Positions 8,277-17,244 of a stretch of 64,000 nt of DNA are shown one piece after another. A program made the position numbers and the translations under genes. Position 1 is the first letter of the stretch; every line of letters starts with the position of its first letter. A model generated the notes under the pieces. It made no database searches. It was not told where the DNA came from and worked only from the letters and a program-made list of their open reading frames with translations. The DNA lies in NCBI RefSeq assembly GCF_963677155.1, contig NZ_OY781884.1, positions 4,522,501 through 4,586,500 of the forward strand, read 5' to 3'. This DNA is from an uncultured Draconibacterium sp. (lineage in GTDB: Bacteria > Bacteroidota > Bacteroidia > Bacteroidales > Prolixibacteraceae).

Positions 8277-9173
8277 TTAGAACATCCAGATACGGGTTAT
8301 GGTAAAACCAATAGCTAAACCTTTGTCAGTCCAGTCTTGTTGGTTATACATCATCATATCTTGCGGAAGTATTCCTTGTGCAGTTCCAACATAAATTTGG
8401 AACGCATGGGTGAACGTAAAAAACTCAACACCAAACGATACATTTTCCTTAGCATGTGTATCCCAGGTGTATTGTTCTGTTATATCTTTTATTTTTAGAG
8501 GATTGTCGTAGTTGAAAATAAATGACCCTTGTGGCGAAAATTTAATTTTTCCACTAAAATGAAGTCCGATTACATCGTGGTCGTAATCCCAACCTACCAT
8601 ATTGTAGTGCGTAAAACTTGCCGCAGCCTGTAGTGTTAACCAATCGCTGAATTTACGGGTTACCATTGCTTGTGAAAAATACGATAATCTATCGCTAAAA
8701 TCGATGTAACTAGGCATTGTTTGTCCTTTTGTATCAACAGTTTTTCCCGTTCCAATCGATTCAGCGTTTCTTCCATCAATGGCAACATTGCCAAATAATG
8801 TAAACGATATTGGCATGCCGCTTGTTTTTTGCTGAAGTACTTTCCACTTCGCATTAAGATCGGTATACATGAATTTTTTTGTAATACCTGCTCCGAATTG
8901 AAAATTTTTAATCGGTACGTAGTTTAGTCCTAACCTTACATTAGATCCCGGAGCATAAATCCCCCACAAATCGGATTTCCCGTTTTCGAGCGAACCAAAT
9001 TTGTGTTGAATAACAAATTCCAATGTCCTGGCATCAGGAATAAAAGATGTTTGCGCATCAATCAGTATTCCGCTGTTAAAAGCGTATACCGGATCCGCGT
9101 CCTCCTCCTGAGCGAACGAATTGGAAAAAGTTACTCCTAAAATAATCAGAATCAATATATATTTTTTCATCAT
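8277..9173 (-). CDS. DUF5777-family outer-membrane beta-barrel protein
   Basis: A 298-residue protein with a signal peptide (ending NSFAQ) followed by alternating aromatic beta strands. Recognisable stretches (ARTLEFVIQHKFG, GSNVRLGLNYVPIKNFQFGAG) match my memory of DUF5777 proteins, predicted Bacteroidota outer-membrane barrels that often sit beside cytochrome genes. The C-terminus (FTITRIWMF) ends in phenylalanine, as outer-membrane barrels often do. The gene lies between two exported cytochrome lipoprotein genes and the inner-membrane cytochromes. This suggests a porin-like sleeve or scaffold for electron transfer across the outer membrane, but that is inference from position. Confidence 0.7.
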   Translation of the reverse strand: MMKKYILILIILGVTFSNSFAQEEDADPVYAFNSGILIDAQTSFIPDARTLEFVIQHKFGSLENGKSDLWGIYAPGSNVRLGLNYVPIKNFQFGAGITKKFMYTDLNAKWKVLQQKTSGMPISFTLFGNVAIDGRNAESIGTGKTVDTKGQTMPSYIDFSDRLSYFSQAMVTRKFSDWLTLQAAASFTHYNMVGWDYDHDVIGLHFSGKIKFSPQGSFIFNYDNPLKIKDITEQYTWDTHAKENVSFGVEFFTFTHAFQIYVGTAQGILPQDMMMYNQQDWTDKGLAIGFTITRIWMF

Positions 9174-9189
9174 TAATCAGTTTAGGTTT

Positions 9190-9579
9190 TTAATTGTTTT
9201 GAGCTCCTTGCGTTATCCATGTTAGCACCAGCGCAGCTTCGGCTTCAGAATACTTTACGTGGTTTCCTGTTGGGCTTGGTTTTGTGTAAATCAAGCTCGA
9301 TGCCGGATCTGAAGTGTTTATGTAGCGGCTGCTGTTAAGCGAATTATACGCATTGGCAGAAGTAAGGTCTGGATTTTGATTGCCGGTGGTATGGCACGAA
9401 GTACATTTTGAAGCATAAATAGGAGCGATCTCAGCTGAAAACGATACATCAGGAGTATTCGGATCATTAGGATCTACAACTTCTTCTTCAACAATAAAAT
9501 TGTACGTGCAGCCACCAAAAATCAATCCCATAACAACTATTGATAATATAATTTTTAGTGCTTTCATAATAATATTCAA
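9190..9579 (-). CDS. Monoheme cytochrome c lipoprotein
   Basis: A 129-residue exported protein. A lipobox, FGGC, at about residues 21-24 predicts lipid attachment. The single haem site is CTSCH near residue 60, inside the context SAEIAPIYASKCTSCHTTG, typical of small cytochrome c domains. The C-terminal KYSEAEAALVLTWITQGAQNN matches the end of that fold. The first ATG (MNIIMKALK) and the second at codon 5 are both possible starts; the second gives a more usual signal peptide. It lies 16 bases upstream of the barrel gene. A role as a single-electron relay on the periplasmic or surface side is likely. Confidence 0.8.
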   Translation of the reverse strand: MNIIMKALKIILSIVVMGLIFGGCTYNFIVEEEVVDPNDPNTPDVSFSAEIAPIYASKCTSCHTTGNQNPDLTSANAYNSLNSSRYINTSDPASSLIYTKPSPTGNHVKYSEAEAALVLTWITQGAQNN

Positions 9580-9590
9580 GTTTGTGAAAA

Positions 9591-9616
9591 AAAAGACTTC
9601 CCGAGAGAAGTCTTTT
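9591..9616 (-). terminator. Terminator after the hexaheme gene
   Basis: Stem AAAAGACTTC / GAAGTCTTTT with a 6-base loop, followed by a T-run on the minus strand, 18 bases past the stop codon of the hexaheme gene. Confidence 0.7.
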
Positions 9617-9633
9617 CACTCTGTTTCTTTTGA

Positions 9634-10695
9634 TTAATTAGCCGCAGTTGTTTCACTCAGTGCTTCTATGGTATTGGTAAGCAGTGCAACAACATAGGTT
9701 GGATTATGAACACCTTCACTTTTGTCTTCTTCAACAACAGCATAATTATAAAAGGCTCCTGCTATATCAACCGGATATGTTCCGGTAACCACATGACCAT
9801 CATGAAGTATACCTTCTGCTTCCAGTAACTCCGCGAGTTCATCTAATAAAGTATGAACCTCTGTTATTTTATCGTTTACGTTGTAATCAGGAATGTCGCC
9901 GTGACAAGTTGCACAAGCTGTAACTTCAGGAATAGTAAAATTATGATTTGTATTTTCCATGTGGCAAGTAATACAATCGGCTGATTTTCTATGAGGATGG
10001 GCTTTTGTTCCCGGATATGTCATTGATCCGGGGAATTCGTATCCACCCCATCCTTCAAGTAACATACTTTGCGGACTATGGTGTGGGCCGTAATGTGAGC
10101 TGGTAATGGTATACATTCCATCTCCGGCTGGATCTATTATAACATCATCATCATATTGGTCTATATCAGTTGGAGAAGCTGTTCTTGGCTGATGGCAGTT
10201 AACACACAAGTTAGCGTTTGATTCCAAATCAATGATTCTCGATTCATCAATCATTAATTTAACAGCTGCTGTAGTCATCATAAAAACAGGATTACCTTCG
10301 TTATCCTGGAATACTGGTGGTTCTCCGTGGCTGTGACATGCTGAACATCCAATTGGTGATCCTGATATATCTTCCATGTTGTTTAGTGAGGCTACGAAAC
10401 CAACACCCGAGTGACAAGCTGCACAGCCTGATCGTGTTCCGGCGTATCCCAAAGATCCACCAGAGGCGTGACCTGATGGTGCCCATTCTGCAGTTAGGTT
10501 GTCAATAGTTGTACTGGTATGACATTCCAAACAGAATGCAATTCCATCAACACCGTCAGTTCCATCGGTTCCGTTCGTTCCGTTAGTACCGTCAGCGCCA
10601 GCAGGTCCCATAGGTCCTTCCTTTGTACATGATGAAAACATGAATGCCAGAATGAACCCCAGCATGAATAATTTTGAGATAGATTTGTAGTTCAT
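9634..10695 (-). CDS. Hexaheme cytochrome c lipoprotein with collagen-like linker
   Basis: A 353-residue exported lipoprotein. The start at 10695 (MNYKSISKLFML) is preferred over an upstream ATG at 10800 because it directly gives a signal peptide with lipobox FSSC at about 20-23. A Gly-X-Y linker of about nine triplets (GPMGPAGADGTNGTNGTDG and onward to about 51) follows, then six haem sites: CLECH, CAACH, CSACH, CVNCH, CITCH, CATCH. The collagen-like spacer between lipid anchor and haem domain would hold the haems away from the membrane, consistent with an outer-membrane surface position. It is the first gene after an FNR box (10828-10841) and is followed by a terminator, so it may be the most highly transcribed gene of the set. 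Confidence 0.85.
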   Translation of the reverse strand: MNYKSISKLFMLGFILAFMFSSCTKEGPMGPAGADGTNGTNGTDGTDGVDGIAFCLECHTSTTIDNLTAEWAPSGHASGGSLGYAGTRSGCAACHSGVGFVASLNNMEDISGSPIGCSACHSHGEPPVFQDNEGNPVFMMTTAAVKLMIDESRIIDLESNANLCVNCHQPRTASPTDIDQYDDDVIIDPAGDGMYTITSSHYGPHHSPQSMLLEGWGGYEFPGSMTYPGTKAHPHRKSADCITCHMENTNHNFTIPEVTACATCHGDIPDYNVNDKITEVHTLLDELAELLEAEGILHDGHVVTGTYPVDIAGAFYNYAVVEEDKSEGVHNPTYVVALLTNTIEALSETTAAN

Positions 10696-10827
10696 AACGT
10701 AGTATATTAGGTATTTATATTTTTTTATTCCTGTTAATGGAATAAAAGTAGTAGGATAACTATTATGAACTATAAGGGGGGAAATGATATAATCGAACAA
10801 TGAAATTGATAATAAATAACAGATGTA

Positions 10828-10841
10828 TTGATATATATCAA
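10828..10841. promoter_or_regulatory. Perfect FNR box
   Basis: The sequence is TTGATATATATCAA, an exact match to the FNR consensus TTGAT-N4-ATCAA. It lies 133 bp upstream of the hexaheme start codon and directly beside the stop codon of the FNR-type regulator gene, inside the only gap between them. This supports oxygen- or redox-dependent control of the cytochrome operon. Confidence 0.75.
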
Positions 10842-11573
10842 TTATCCGTTTTCGCTAATGGAAACTAATGAACTTTCGTCTAATATACTGATTGTGTTTC
10901 CCTTGGTGTCAATATATTCTGAATCTTTAAATTGATGAAGTATCCGAACAAAGCTTTCTTTTGTCATGTTTGACATTTCTGCTAATTCTTGCCTTGTAAG
11001 TGGTACTGAAAAGGTATGAGAATTAAAAATCTCATTCTTTAAATACAATAAGGTATCAGCCACTCTTCCTGGCATGTATTTCTGTGTATGATCGACCAGT
11101 TTTTTTAGCAGATAATTGTTTTGTTTGGTGTGGCTGCGTAATAGTTTAACTGCAAATTCGTTGTTTTTGCCAAAAATGCTGGTTAGGTTGGCCGAATCAA
11201 TCATACAACATTTTACTTTGGTGATTGCTGAAACGCTAAAATGTTGAAAGTTTCCGTTAAAAAGACCGCCTCCAGAAATAAAGTCGCCAGCTTTGGCGAT
11301 ACGCACAATTACGTTTTTGCCATTCGCGCTTTCAACATAAAATTTAGCTAAGCCTTCGTTAATACAAATTACTGAAGTTGATGCCGTATTTTGTTTTGTA
11401 ATTGTTTCTCCAACATTATATGTAATTTGTCTTTTTTTGTCAATTAAAAAGTCAATCTCCTCTTGGTTTAGTGGAGAAAAAATGCTGTTTTTATGTTCCT
11501 GGATACACAACTTGCAACCTCCTCCATGCGACTTATTTCTATTGTTACAATTGTTGGTACTGTCTTGCGTCAT
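10842..11573 (-). CDS. Crp/Fnr-family transcriptional regulator
   Basis: A 243-residue regulator with a cyclic-nucleotide-binding-like sensor domain (about 40-150) and a C-terminal winged helix. The recognition helix region PLTRQELAEMSNMTKESFVRILHQF keeps the E and R (ESFVR) that correspond to FNR E209 and R213, while the FNR serine between them is valine. The N-terminus has C9 and a C20-K-L-C23 pair, and further cysteines lie at VICINEG and KCCMID. These could hold an Fe-S cluster as in FNR, but the spacing is not identical to E. coli FNR. It is transcribed in the same direction as the cytochrome genes, with an FNR box just after it. Confidence 0.85.
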   Translation of the reverse strand: MTQDSTNNCNNRNKSHGGGCKLCIQEHKNSIFSPLNQEEIDFLIDKKRQITYNVGETITKQNTASTSVICINEGLAKFYVESANGKNVIVRIAKAGDFISGGGLFNGNFQHFSVSAITKVKCCMIDSANLTSIFGKNNEFAVKLLRSHTKQNNYLLKKLVDHTQKYMPGRVADTLLYLKNEIFNSHTFSVPLTRQELAEMSNMTKESFVRILHQFKDSEYIDTKGNTISILDESSLVSISENG

Positions 11574-12101
11574 TCTAAGTTTTTGGTATTAAATCTTTTA
11601 AGTCTTTTTATGTCTCTCTCTGCATAATATTGTGTAGGTTTTCATTTACAACTTCAACATAGTAAAAAAAATCATATTCAGAAAACGATATATGTGATTT
11701 CATTTATATGAACCAATGTGAAAATATGTTTTGTGAGGACGAAATATTAGTCCCTCACTTTTGTAATGATAAGTAAATACGCCTTTGTATCTATTCGTAG
11801 GCATTAATACATAATATAAACAAGAAAAGGTGTATAAGGTTTACTTACAGAGGAGTTGGCAAAATTAGACTGATTGTTTGAATTTTAATTACAAAGTGTA
11901 AAATGATACAATCATTTGCATGTAGCCAAATTGTTGCAGAGATTAATGTGGGGAGAATAAATAGCGTACTGTCAAATCGTATTAATATGTACTTGGGCTA
12001 TTGGCTATTATTCATCAACATTTCAAATTATATGAGACATTAAACAGATGTAATAAGCCAAGTATTGAGGGGAACGAAAGAGTGGGGGACAGAACGATAA
12101 A
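11574..12101. other. Intergenic region upstream of the regulator; no gene seen
   Basis: 528 bases between argB and the regulator gene. It must contain the regulator promoter. No RNA gene or ORF with coding character was found. AATGTGAAAA (11715-11724) and TTAGTCCCTCA (11747-11757) recur in related form in the 6.4 kb intergenic region. Confidence 0.5.
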
Positions 12102-12869
12102 TCAGGTTAAACGGGTACCTCTTCCCGTTGCAATATTTTCAGGGTTGGTGATTAGTATTTCCTGAACGCCTTTTGCTTTTGCTCTGAAGCCATTGTCCAG
12201 TTTTGGTATCATTCCATCGCTGATAACACCTTCGTTTTTATATTGATCAAATAATTTGTAGTCGAGATCGTAAATTACTGAGGTTTCGTCGTTTGGATCG
12301 GTTAAAACGCCACGTTTCTCGAAACAATAGAAAAGATAAACCTTAAAATAATTCGATAATTCAATCGCTAATTCCGAAGCAATTGTATCGGCATTGGTAT
12401 TTAATAACTGGCCTTTTGCATCGTGGGTTAGTGGGGCAACAACCGGAATAACGTTTTCATCAATCAGCATTCGCAGTTCGCGGGCATTAACATCGTCAAC
12501 ATCTCCAACAAAACCGTAATCAACATCTTGTACCGGTCGCTTATGCGCTTTTATTAATCCGAGATCGGCTCCGGTAAGCCCCACTGCATTCATATCGCGA
12601 GCCTGTAATCCGGCAACAATCTTTTTATTCACCAAACCTCCATAAACCATGGTTACTACTTCAAGCATGTCGGCATCGGTAATCCTTCGGCCATCAACCA
12701 TTTTGGTTTCAATATCTAATCGTTTAGCTATTTCGGTAGCTGTACGACCTCCGCCATGAACCAGCAATTTATTTCCTGAAATTTTACGAAACTGATCGAG
12801 CAGTGCGTTTAACGATTCTGGTTCTTCAACTACTTTTCCTCCTACTTTTATGATTGTTAGCCTATCCAT
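12102..12869 (-). CDS. argB: Acetylglutamate kinase (ArgB)
   Basis: The 255-residue amino-acid-kinase-family enzyme phosphorylates N-acetylglutamate (in many Bacteroidota possibly the N-succinyl form) in arginine synthesis. Visible motifs are IIKVGGKVV at the N-terminus, LLVHGGGRTATEIAKRL (acyl-glutamate and phosphate binding), DGRRITDADMLEVV, GLTGADLGLI and LLNTNADTIASELAIEL near the nucleotide site. It follows hisH after a 92-bp gap that contains a TAACTTTG -7-like box (12943-12950), so it probably has its own promoter. No other arg gene is in the window. Confidence 0.93.
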   Translation of the reverse strand: MDRLTIIKVGGKVVEEPESLNALLDQFRKISGNKLLVHGGGRTATEIAKRLDIETKMVDGRRITDADMLEVVTMVYGGLVNKKIVAGLQARDMNAVGLTGADLGLIKAHKRPVQDVDYGFVGDVDDVNARELRMLIDENVIPVVAPLTHDAKGQLLNTNADTIASELAIELSNYFKVYLFYCFEKRGVLTDPNDETSVIYDLDYKLFDQYKNEGVISDGMIPKLDNGFRAKAKGVQEILITNPENIATGRGTRLT

Positions 12870-12961
12870 GATTTTGCTGATTACTTATTGTTATTTGCTT
12901 GTTTCGATTGATGAACGTTAGTTTCAGATTTTAATTGTTATGCAAAGTTACGTTAGTGTGC

Positions 12962-13561
12962 TTAGAGTTTTAGAAAGTTCTCCAATATTTTTGCACCAAC
13001 AGTTCCACTTTTTTCCGGGTGAAATTGGGTGGCATAAAAATTATCGCGATGCAAAGCAGCACTAAACGGAAGAATATAGTTGCATGTGGCAATGGTATGC
13101 TCACTTTTTTCGGCATAATACGAGTGCACAAAGTAAACGTATTCATTTTCCAGATCAGTCGTAAAAAGCTCGCTTTTCAGGTCTTTTATGGCATTCCAAC
13201 CCATGTGCGGAACTTTGGTAATGTATTCTTCGCCTGGTTTTGGAATAAAACGTTTTACCTTCTCATTGAAAATACCCAGGCACTGGGTATCGTTCTCTTC
13301 CGAATGCGAGCACATCAACTGAAGTCCAAGGCAAATACCCAAAACAGGTTGTTTTAGCGAAACAATCAGTTCGTCGAGCTTGTTCTCGCGCAGGTACGCC
13401 ATTGTTGTGCTGGCCTCGCCAACTCCCGGAAAGATCACTTTATCTGCATTTCTGATTTTGTCGTGATCTGCCGTTATTTCTGCATTTACCCCCAACCGGT
13501 TGAGTGCATTGTTTACCGATTCAATGTTCCCGGCGTTATATTTTATTATTACAATGTTCAT
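12962..13561 (-). CDS. hisH: Imidazole glycerol phosphate synthase subunit HisH
   Basis: The 199-residue class-I glutamine amidotransferase supplies ammonia to HisF in histidine synthesis. The nucleophile lies in LGICLGLQLM, the oxyanion segment in VIFPGVGEAS, and the catalytic His/Glu in TQFHPEKSGTVG. It starts 11 bases after the TlpA-like gene, so it is in the his transcript. Its partners hisF, hisA and hisIE do not follow it and must be elsewhere in the genome. Confidence 0.95.
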   Translation of the reverse strand: MNIVIIKYNAGNIESVNNALNRLGVNAEITADHDKIRNADKVIFPGVGEASTTMAYLRENKLDELIVSLKQPVLGICLGLQLMCSHSEENDTQCLGIFNEKVKRFIPKPGEEYITKVPHMGWNAIKDLKSELFTTDLENEYVYFVHSYYAEKSEHTIATCNYILPFSAALHRDNFYATQFHPEKSGTVGAKILENFLKL

Positions 13562-13572
13562 TTTTTTCGGTT

Positions 13573-14121
13573 TTATTCGTTCAACAAAAGATCGATAACT
13601 TCCACCATTTCATTAAATTCATCTTCTTTAAAAAGGCGGGTCATATATACAATCTTTCCTGTTTTGTCTATGATCACGTTTCTGGTAACACCAGCACCTT
13701 CAGCGGCAAAAGTGTAAAAAATATCGGCGCCAGGATCGAGTGCCAGCGGATAGGTAATTCTCATTGTTTCCTTAAAATCTTTCACCTTATCAAGCGGCTC
13801 GTCCATGTCAACGCCAATCAGTATAAAATCGTTGTTATCCTTGTGTTTTTGCCAGATATCTTTTTCAATGTGTGGCATTTCTTTTCGGCATACCGAACAC
13901 CAGCTGGCAGTAAATTGTAGCATGGTAACTTTTCCTTTTAGGTCGGCTGTTGAAATTGTGGTGCCGTCGGTAAGTTTCATTTCGATATTGGGCATTTGCT
14001 GGCCAATTTTTACAAGGTAACCGTAATCGGCCGGAATTTCTTTTTCGGGGATTGCACTAAGTTGGGCAAATGCAGACATGGCATATAATATTATACTGAG
14101 TATGGATAGTAGTTTTTTCAT
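13573..14121 (-). CDS. TlpA-like thioredoxin-fold protein
   Basis: A 182-residue exported thiol protein. The start at 14121 (MKKLLSILSIILYAMSAFAQ) gives a clear signal peptide. The thioredoxin-fold part contains FTASWCSVCRKEMPHIEKD with the redox pair CSVC, an acidic DMDEP segment and a cis-proline-type region (GAGVTRNVIIDKTGKIVY). It is of the TlpA/ResA/AhpC-TSA type. It lies between purU and hisH with short spacings (13 and 11 bases), although it has no obvious tie to histidine synthesis. A periplasmic disulfide reductase helping cytochrome maturation is possible but not shown. Confidence 0.85.
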   Translation of the reverse strand: MKKLLSILSIILYAMSAFAQLSAIPEKEIPADYGYLVKIGQQMPNIEMKLTDGTTISTADLKGKVTMLQFTASWCSVCRKEMPHIEKDIWQKHKDNNDFILIGVDMDEPLDKVKDFKETMRITYPLALDPGADIFYTFAAEGAGVTRNVIIDKTGKIVYMTRLFKEDEFNEMVEVIDLLLNE

Positions 14122-14134
14122 ATTCTTTCTATTT

Positions 14135-15019
14135 CTAGTTAAACACAACCGTTCTGTTTTTATATACCAACACTTTACGCTGGAGGTGTTTGTAAACGGC
14201 TTGCGAAAGAACGATTTTTTCCAAATCGCGACCTTTTCGTATTAGTTTTTCTACGGTATCAACGTGGCTGCAACGAGTAACATCTTGTTCGATAATTGGC
14301 CCTGCATCCAGCTCGGTAGTAACGTAATGGCTTGTTGCTCCAATAATTTTAACGCCACGTGTATGTGCGGCATGATAAGGTTTTGCACCCGCAAATGCCG
14401 GTAAGAAAGAATGATGAATATTGATCACTTTATTTGGATAATTCTTTACAAAATCTTCCGAAAGAATTTGCATGTAACGTGCCAGTACCACAAAATCGAT
14501 GTTGTTTTCCTTTAACAGTTTTAGTTCCGCGGCTTCCTGCTCTTCCTTGTTTTCTTTATTAATCGGAAAGTAGTGAAAATCGATATCAAAACGTTCGGCA
14601 ACCGGGCGTAAAGTTTCGTGGTTACTAATAATCATCGGTATTTCCACATCCCATTCGCCGGCAGTGTAACGCGCCAGGATATCGAACAAACAATGTGGCA
14701 TTTTCGATACAAACAGTGCCATACGTGGAATTTCATTAGAGAAGTAAATCTTCCAGTTCATTTGCAGCGGACTGCCAATTAGGGTGTGAAAATACTCTCC
14801 GACCTTATCGGCAGGAATCGCAAAATTTTCCAATTCCCATTCTACCCGCATGTAAAAGATCTTTTCCTGACGATCGACATGTTGATCGAGGTAAAGGATG
14901 TTTCCTTTGTTTTTATTCAGAAACTCAGTTACTGTAGCTAGAATTCCTTGTTTATCCGGACAGTGAATTAACAGTATTGCGGTGTCCTTTCTTTCGTGTA
15001 ATGTTTTTATTGTCTTCAT
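14135..15019 (-). CDS. purU: Formyltetrahydrofolate deformylase (PurU)
   Basis: A 294-residue enzyme that hydrolyses 10-formyl-THF to formate and THF, balancing one-carbon pools. The N-terminal ACT domain (DTAILLIHCPDKQGILATV, about 12-90) is typical of PurU. The C-terminal formyltransferase-fold domain has INIHHSFLPAFAGAKPYHAA and LDAGPIIEQD, with the His and Asp of the catalytic site. It is inserted between hisB and the TlpA-like gene in an otherwise histidine operon. Histidine synthesis releases AICAR, which uses formyl-THF, so a link through one-carbon balance is plausible but is inference. Confidence 0.93.
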   Translation of the reverse strand: MKTIKTLHERKDTAILLIHCPDKQGILATVTEFLNKNKGNILYLDQHVDRQEKIFYMRVEWELENFAIPADKVGEYFHTLIGSPLQMNWKIYFSNEIPRMALFVSKMPHCLFDILARYTAGEWDVEIPMIISNHETLRPVAERFDIDFHYFPINKENKEEQEAAELKLLKENNIDFVVLARYMQILSEDFVKNYPNKVINIHHSFLPAFAGAKPYHAAHTRGVKIIGATSHYVTTELDAGPIIEQDVTRCSHVDTVEKLIRKGRDLEKIVLSQAVYKHLQRKVLVYKNRTVVFN

Positions 15020-15073
15020 ATCGTTATAACCGCAGCGTAAACAGAGAATTGCACAGAGTACTGCGGAGTTTTT

Positions 15074-16195
15074 TTATAATGTCCCTTTTGTTGATGGCAA
15101 ATCAAAGTTAAATACATCGCGGCGAATGGCCATTTTAATAGATTTCGCCAAGGCTTTAAAAATAGCTTCAATTTTATGGTGTTCGTTGGTGCCTTCGGCT
15201 TTAATATTCAAATTACACAAAGCTGCATCGGAGAACGATTTAAAAAAATGCATAAACATTTCGGTAGGCATGTCGCCAACCATTTCTCGTTTAAAATCGG
15301 CGTCCCAAACTAACCACGGACGTCCGCCAAAGTCAATAGCAGCCATTACCAGGCACTCGTCCATTGGCAGGCAAAATCCGTAACGTTCCATGCCCAGCTT
15401 ATTGCCAACAGCATTTTTAAATGCCTCGCCTAAAGCCAGCGCTGTGTCTTCAATGGTATGATGTTCATCCACTTCCAGATCTCCTTTTACCTGAATATCG
15501 AGATCAACGCCACTGTGGCGGCCTATTTGTTCCAGCATGTGATCGAAAAAGCCCAAACCTGTTGAAATATTGCATACTCCCGATCCATCAAGATTCAATG
15601 AAACAGAAATTGCCGTTTCTTTTGTGGTTCGTTCAACTTTTGCTGTTCGTTGCGGCGAGGCCACACAAGCGTATATATCGTCCCAGTCGTCGGAAATCAA
15701 AGTGCAAACATCTGCAAGTCCTTCTTTTTCCAGTTCTTCAACCTGATCGCCGTTATTAATGAAAATACCTTTTGCTCCGAGGTTTTTCGCCAGCATAATA
15801 TCGGTTTTCCGATCGCCGATAACAAAACTATTTGCCAGGTCGTATTCACCTTCAATATATTTTGTAAGCATTCCGGTTGCCGGTTTGCGGGTGGTAGAAT
15901 TATCCTCAGGAAAGTGGCGATCGATACAAATATCGTCGAAAACAACACCTTCGTTCTCAAAGGCTTTCAGTATAAAATTATGTACCGGCCAAAACGTATC
16001 TTCCGGAAATGAATCGGTGCCCAAACCATCCTGATTGGTAACCATTACCAGCTCGTAATCCAGATTTTTACGGATGTAATGCATATTGCGGAAAACCTTG
16101 GGAAGAAACTCCAGCTTCTCAAAAGCATCGATTTGCTCATCAGCAGTTTCGTAATTCAAGGTTCCGTCGCGGTCTATAAACAGTACTTTTTTCAT
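15074..16195 (-). CDS. hisB: Bifunctional histidinol-phosphatase / imidazoleglycerol-phosphate dehydratase (HisB)
   Basis: A 373-residue fusion enzyme for two steps of histidine synthesis. Residues 1 to about 165 are a HAD phosphatase with the nucleophile motif DRDGT (8-12) and GDRKTD. Residues from about 180 are the Mn-dependent dehydratase, with [33 protein letters not shown] and [16 protein letters not shown]. The start follows the hisC stop by 5 bases. The length and order of domains match the E. coli type. Confidence 0.96.
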   Translation of the reverse strand: MKKVLFIDRDGTLNYETADEQIDAFEKLEFLPKVFRNMHYIRKNLDYELVMVTNQDGLGTDSFPEDTFWPVHNFILKAFENEGVVFDDICIDRHFPEDNSTTRKPATGMLTKYIEGEYDLANSFVIGDRKTDIMLAKNLGAKGIFINNGDQVEELEKEGLADVCTLISDDWDDIYACVASPQRTAKVERTTKETAISVSLNLDGSGVCNISTGLGFFDHMLEQIGRHSGVDLDIQVKGDLEVDEHHTIEDTALALGEAFKNAVGNKLGMERYGFCLPMDECLVMAAIDFGGRPWLVWDADFKREMVGDMPTEMFMHFFKSFSDAALCNLNIKAEGTNEHHKIEAIFKALAKSIKMAIRRDVFNFDLPSTKGTL

Positions 16196-16200
16196 CGTTT

Positions 16201-17232
16201 TTAAATTAGTTTTCTTAGCGCACTTAACAGGTTTTCGTTTTCCTCTGAATTACCAATGGTTATTCGCAAACTCTCGTCGCACAAATGAACTTTCGAGCGA
16301 TCGCGAACAATAATTCCTTCTTCAACCAGATAATTGTAGATACCACGGGCATCGTGCATTTTAACCAGTAGGAAATTTGCTTCGGATGGATAAACCTTTA
16401 CTACAAACGGAAACTCCACAAGCAGCTTTGCCATTTTATCGCGCTCGGCAATAAGCAGTTTTACCCACTTCTGCACCGTAACTTTTTTATCAAGCAATAA
16501 CATTGCTTTTTCCTGCGTAAGAATATTCAGGTTATATGGGTACTTAATTTTATTGAGAACTCCAATCAATTCTGTACTTCCAAAGGCCATTCCCAAACGA
16601 ATGCCGGCCATTCCCCATGCTTTCGAAAAAGTTTGCAGAATTACCAGATTGGGGTAGTGTTCCAGTTCCGGCATCAGGGTTTTCCCCGGTGCAAAGTCGA
16701 TGTACGCTTCGTCAACAATAACCAGTCCGTGAAATTGATTGGCGAGCTCCAGCATTGCTTCTTTTTTTAAACTGTTGCCGGTTGGATTGTTGGGCGAGCA
16801 TAAAAAAATCAGTTTGGTATTTTTGTCGGTTTCGCCAAGAATGTCATTAATATTCAGCTGAAAATCTTCGGTTAATGAAACTTTACGAAGTTCAACACCC
16901 GAAATATCGGCAGCCACTTTGTACATCCCGTAAGTTGGGTCGATGGTAATCACATTGTCTTTTCCTGGCTCACAAAAGGCACGAATCAGTAAATCGATCG
17001 GTTCGTCGCTACCATTTCCAAGGAATATATTCTCTGATCCAACTTTTTTTAAGACCGCTATTTTTTCTTTAACCAGTCGTTGCAACGGATCCGGATAACG
17101 ATTGTAAGGTTCGTTAAACGGGTTTTCGTTGGCATCAAGAAAAACCATGGCGTCGCCACTAAACTCGTCGCGTGCCGATGAGTACGGTTTTAGGTTTTTT
17201 ATGTTCTCTCTTAATAGATTATTTAGTTCCAT
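16201..17232 (-). CDS. hisC: Histidinol-phosphate aminotransferase (HisC)
   Basis: A 343-residue PLP-dependent class-I/II aminotransferase. Signature segments are LDANENPF near the N-terminus, [39 protein letters not shown] and the PLP lysine in [15 protein letters not shown]; the C-terminal [19 protein letters not shown] carries the substrate-phosphate arginine. It lies directly upstream of hisB. The gap to hisD upstream is filled by a GIY-YIG nuclease unit (17245-17597), whose end is 13 bases from the hisC start. Confidence 0.95.
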   Translation of the reverse strand: MELNNLLRENIKNLKPYSSARDEFSGDAMVFLDANENPFNEPYNRYPDPLQRLVKEKIAVLKKVGSENIFLGNGSDEPIDLLIRAFCEPGKDNVITIDPTYGMYKVAADISGVELRKVSLTEDFQLNINDILGETDKNTKLIFLCSPNNPTGNSLKKEAMLELANQFHGLVIVDEAYIDFAPGKTLMPELEHYPNLVILQTFSKAWGMAGIRLGMAFGSTELIGVLNKIKYPYNLNILTQEKAMLLLDKKVTVQKWVKLLIAERDKMAKLLVEFPFVVKVYPSEANFLLVKMHDARGIYNYLVEEGIIVRDRSKVHLCDESLRITIGNSEENENLLSALRKLI

Positions 17233-17244
17233 AACATGTTTTAT

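Noticed and set aside
10696-10800. Upstream ATG at 10800 for the hexaheme gene
   Set aside because: The internal start at 10695 gives a clean lipoprotein signal peptide; the extra 35 residues are atypical.
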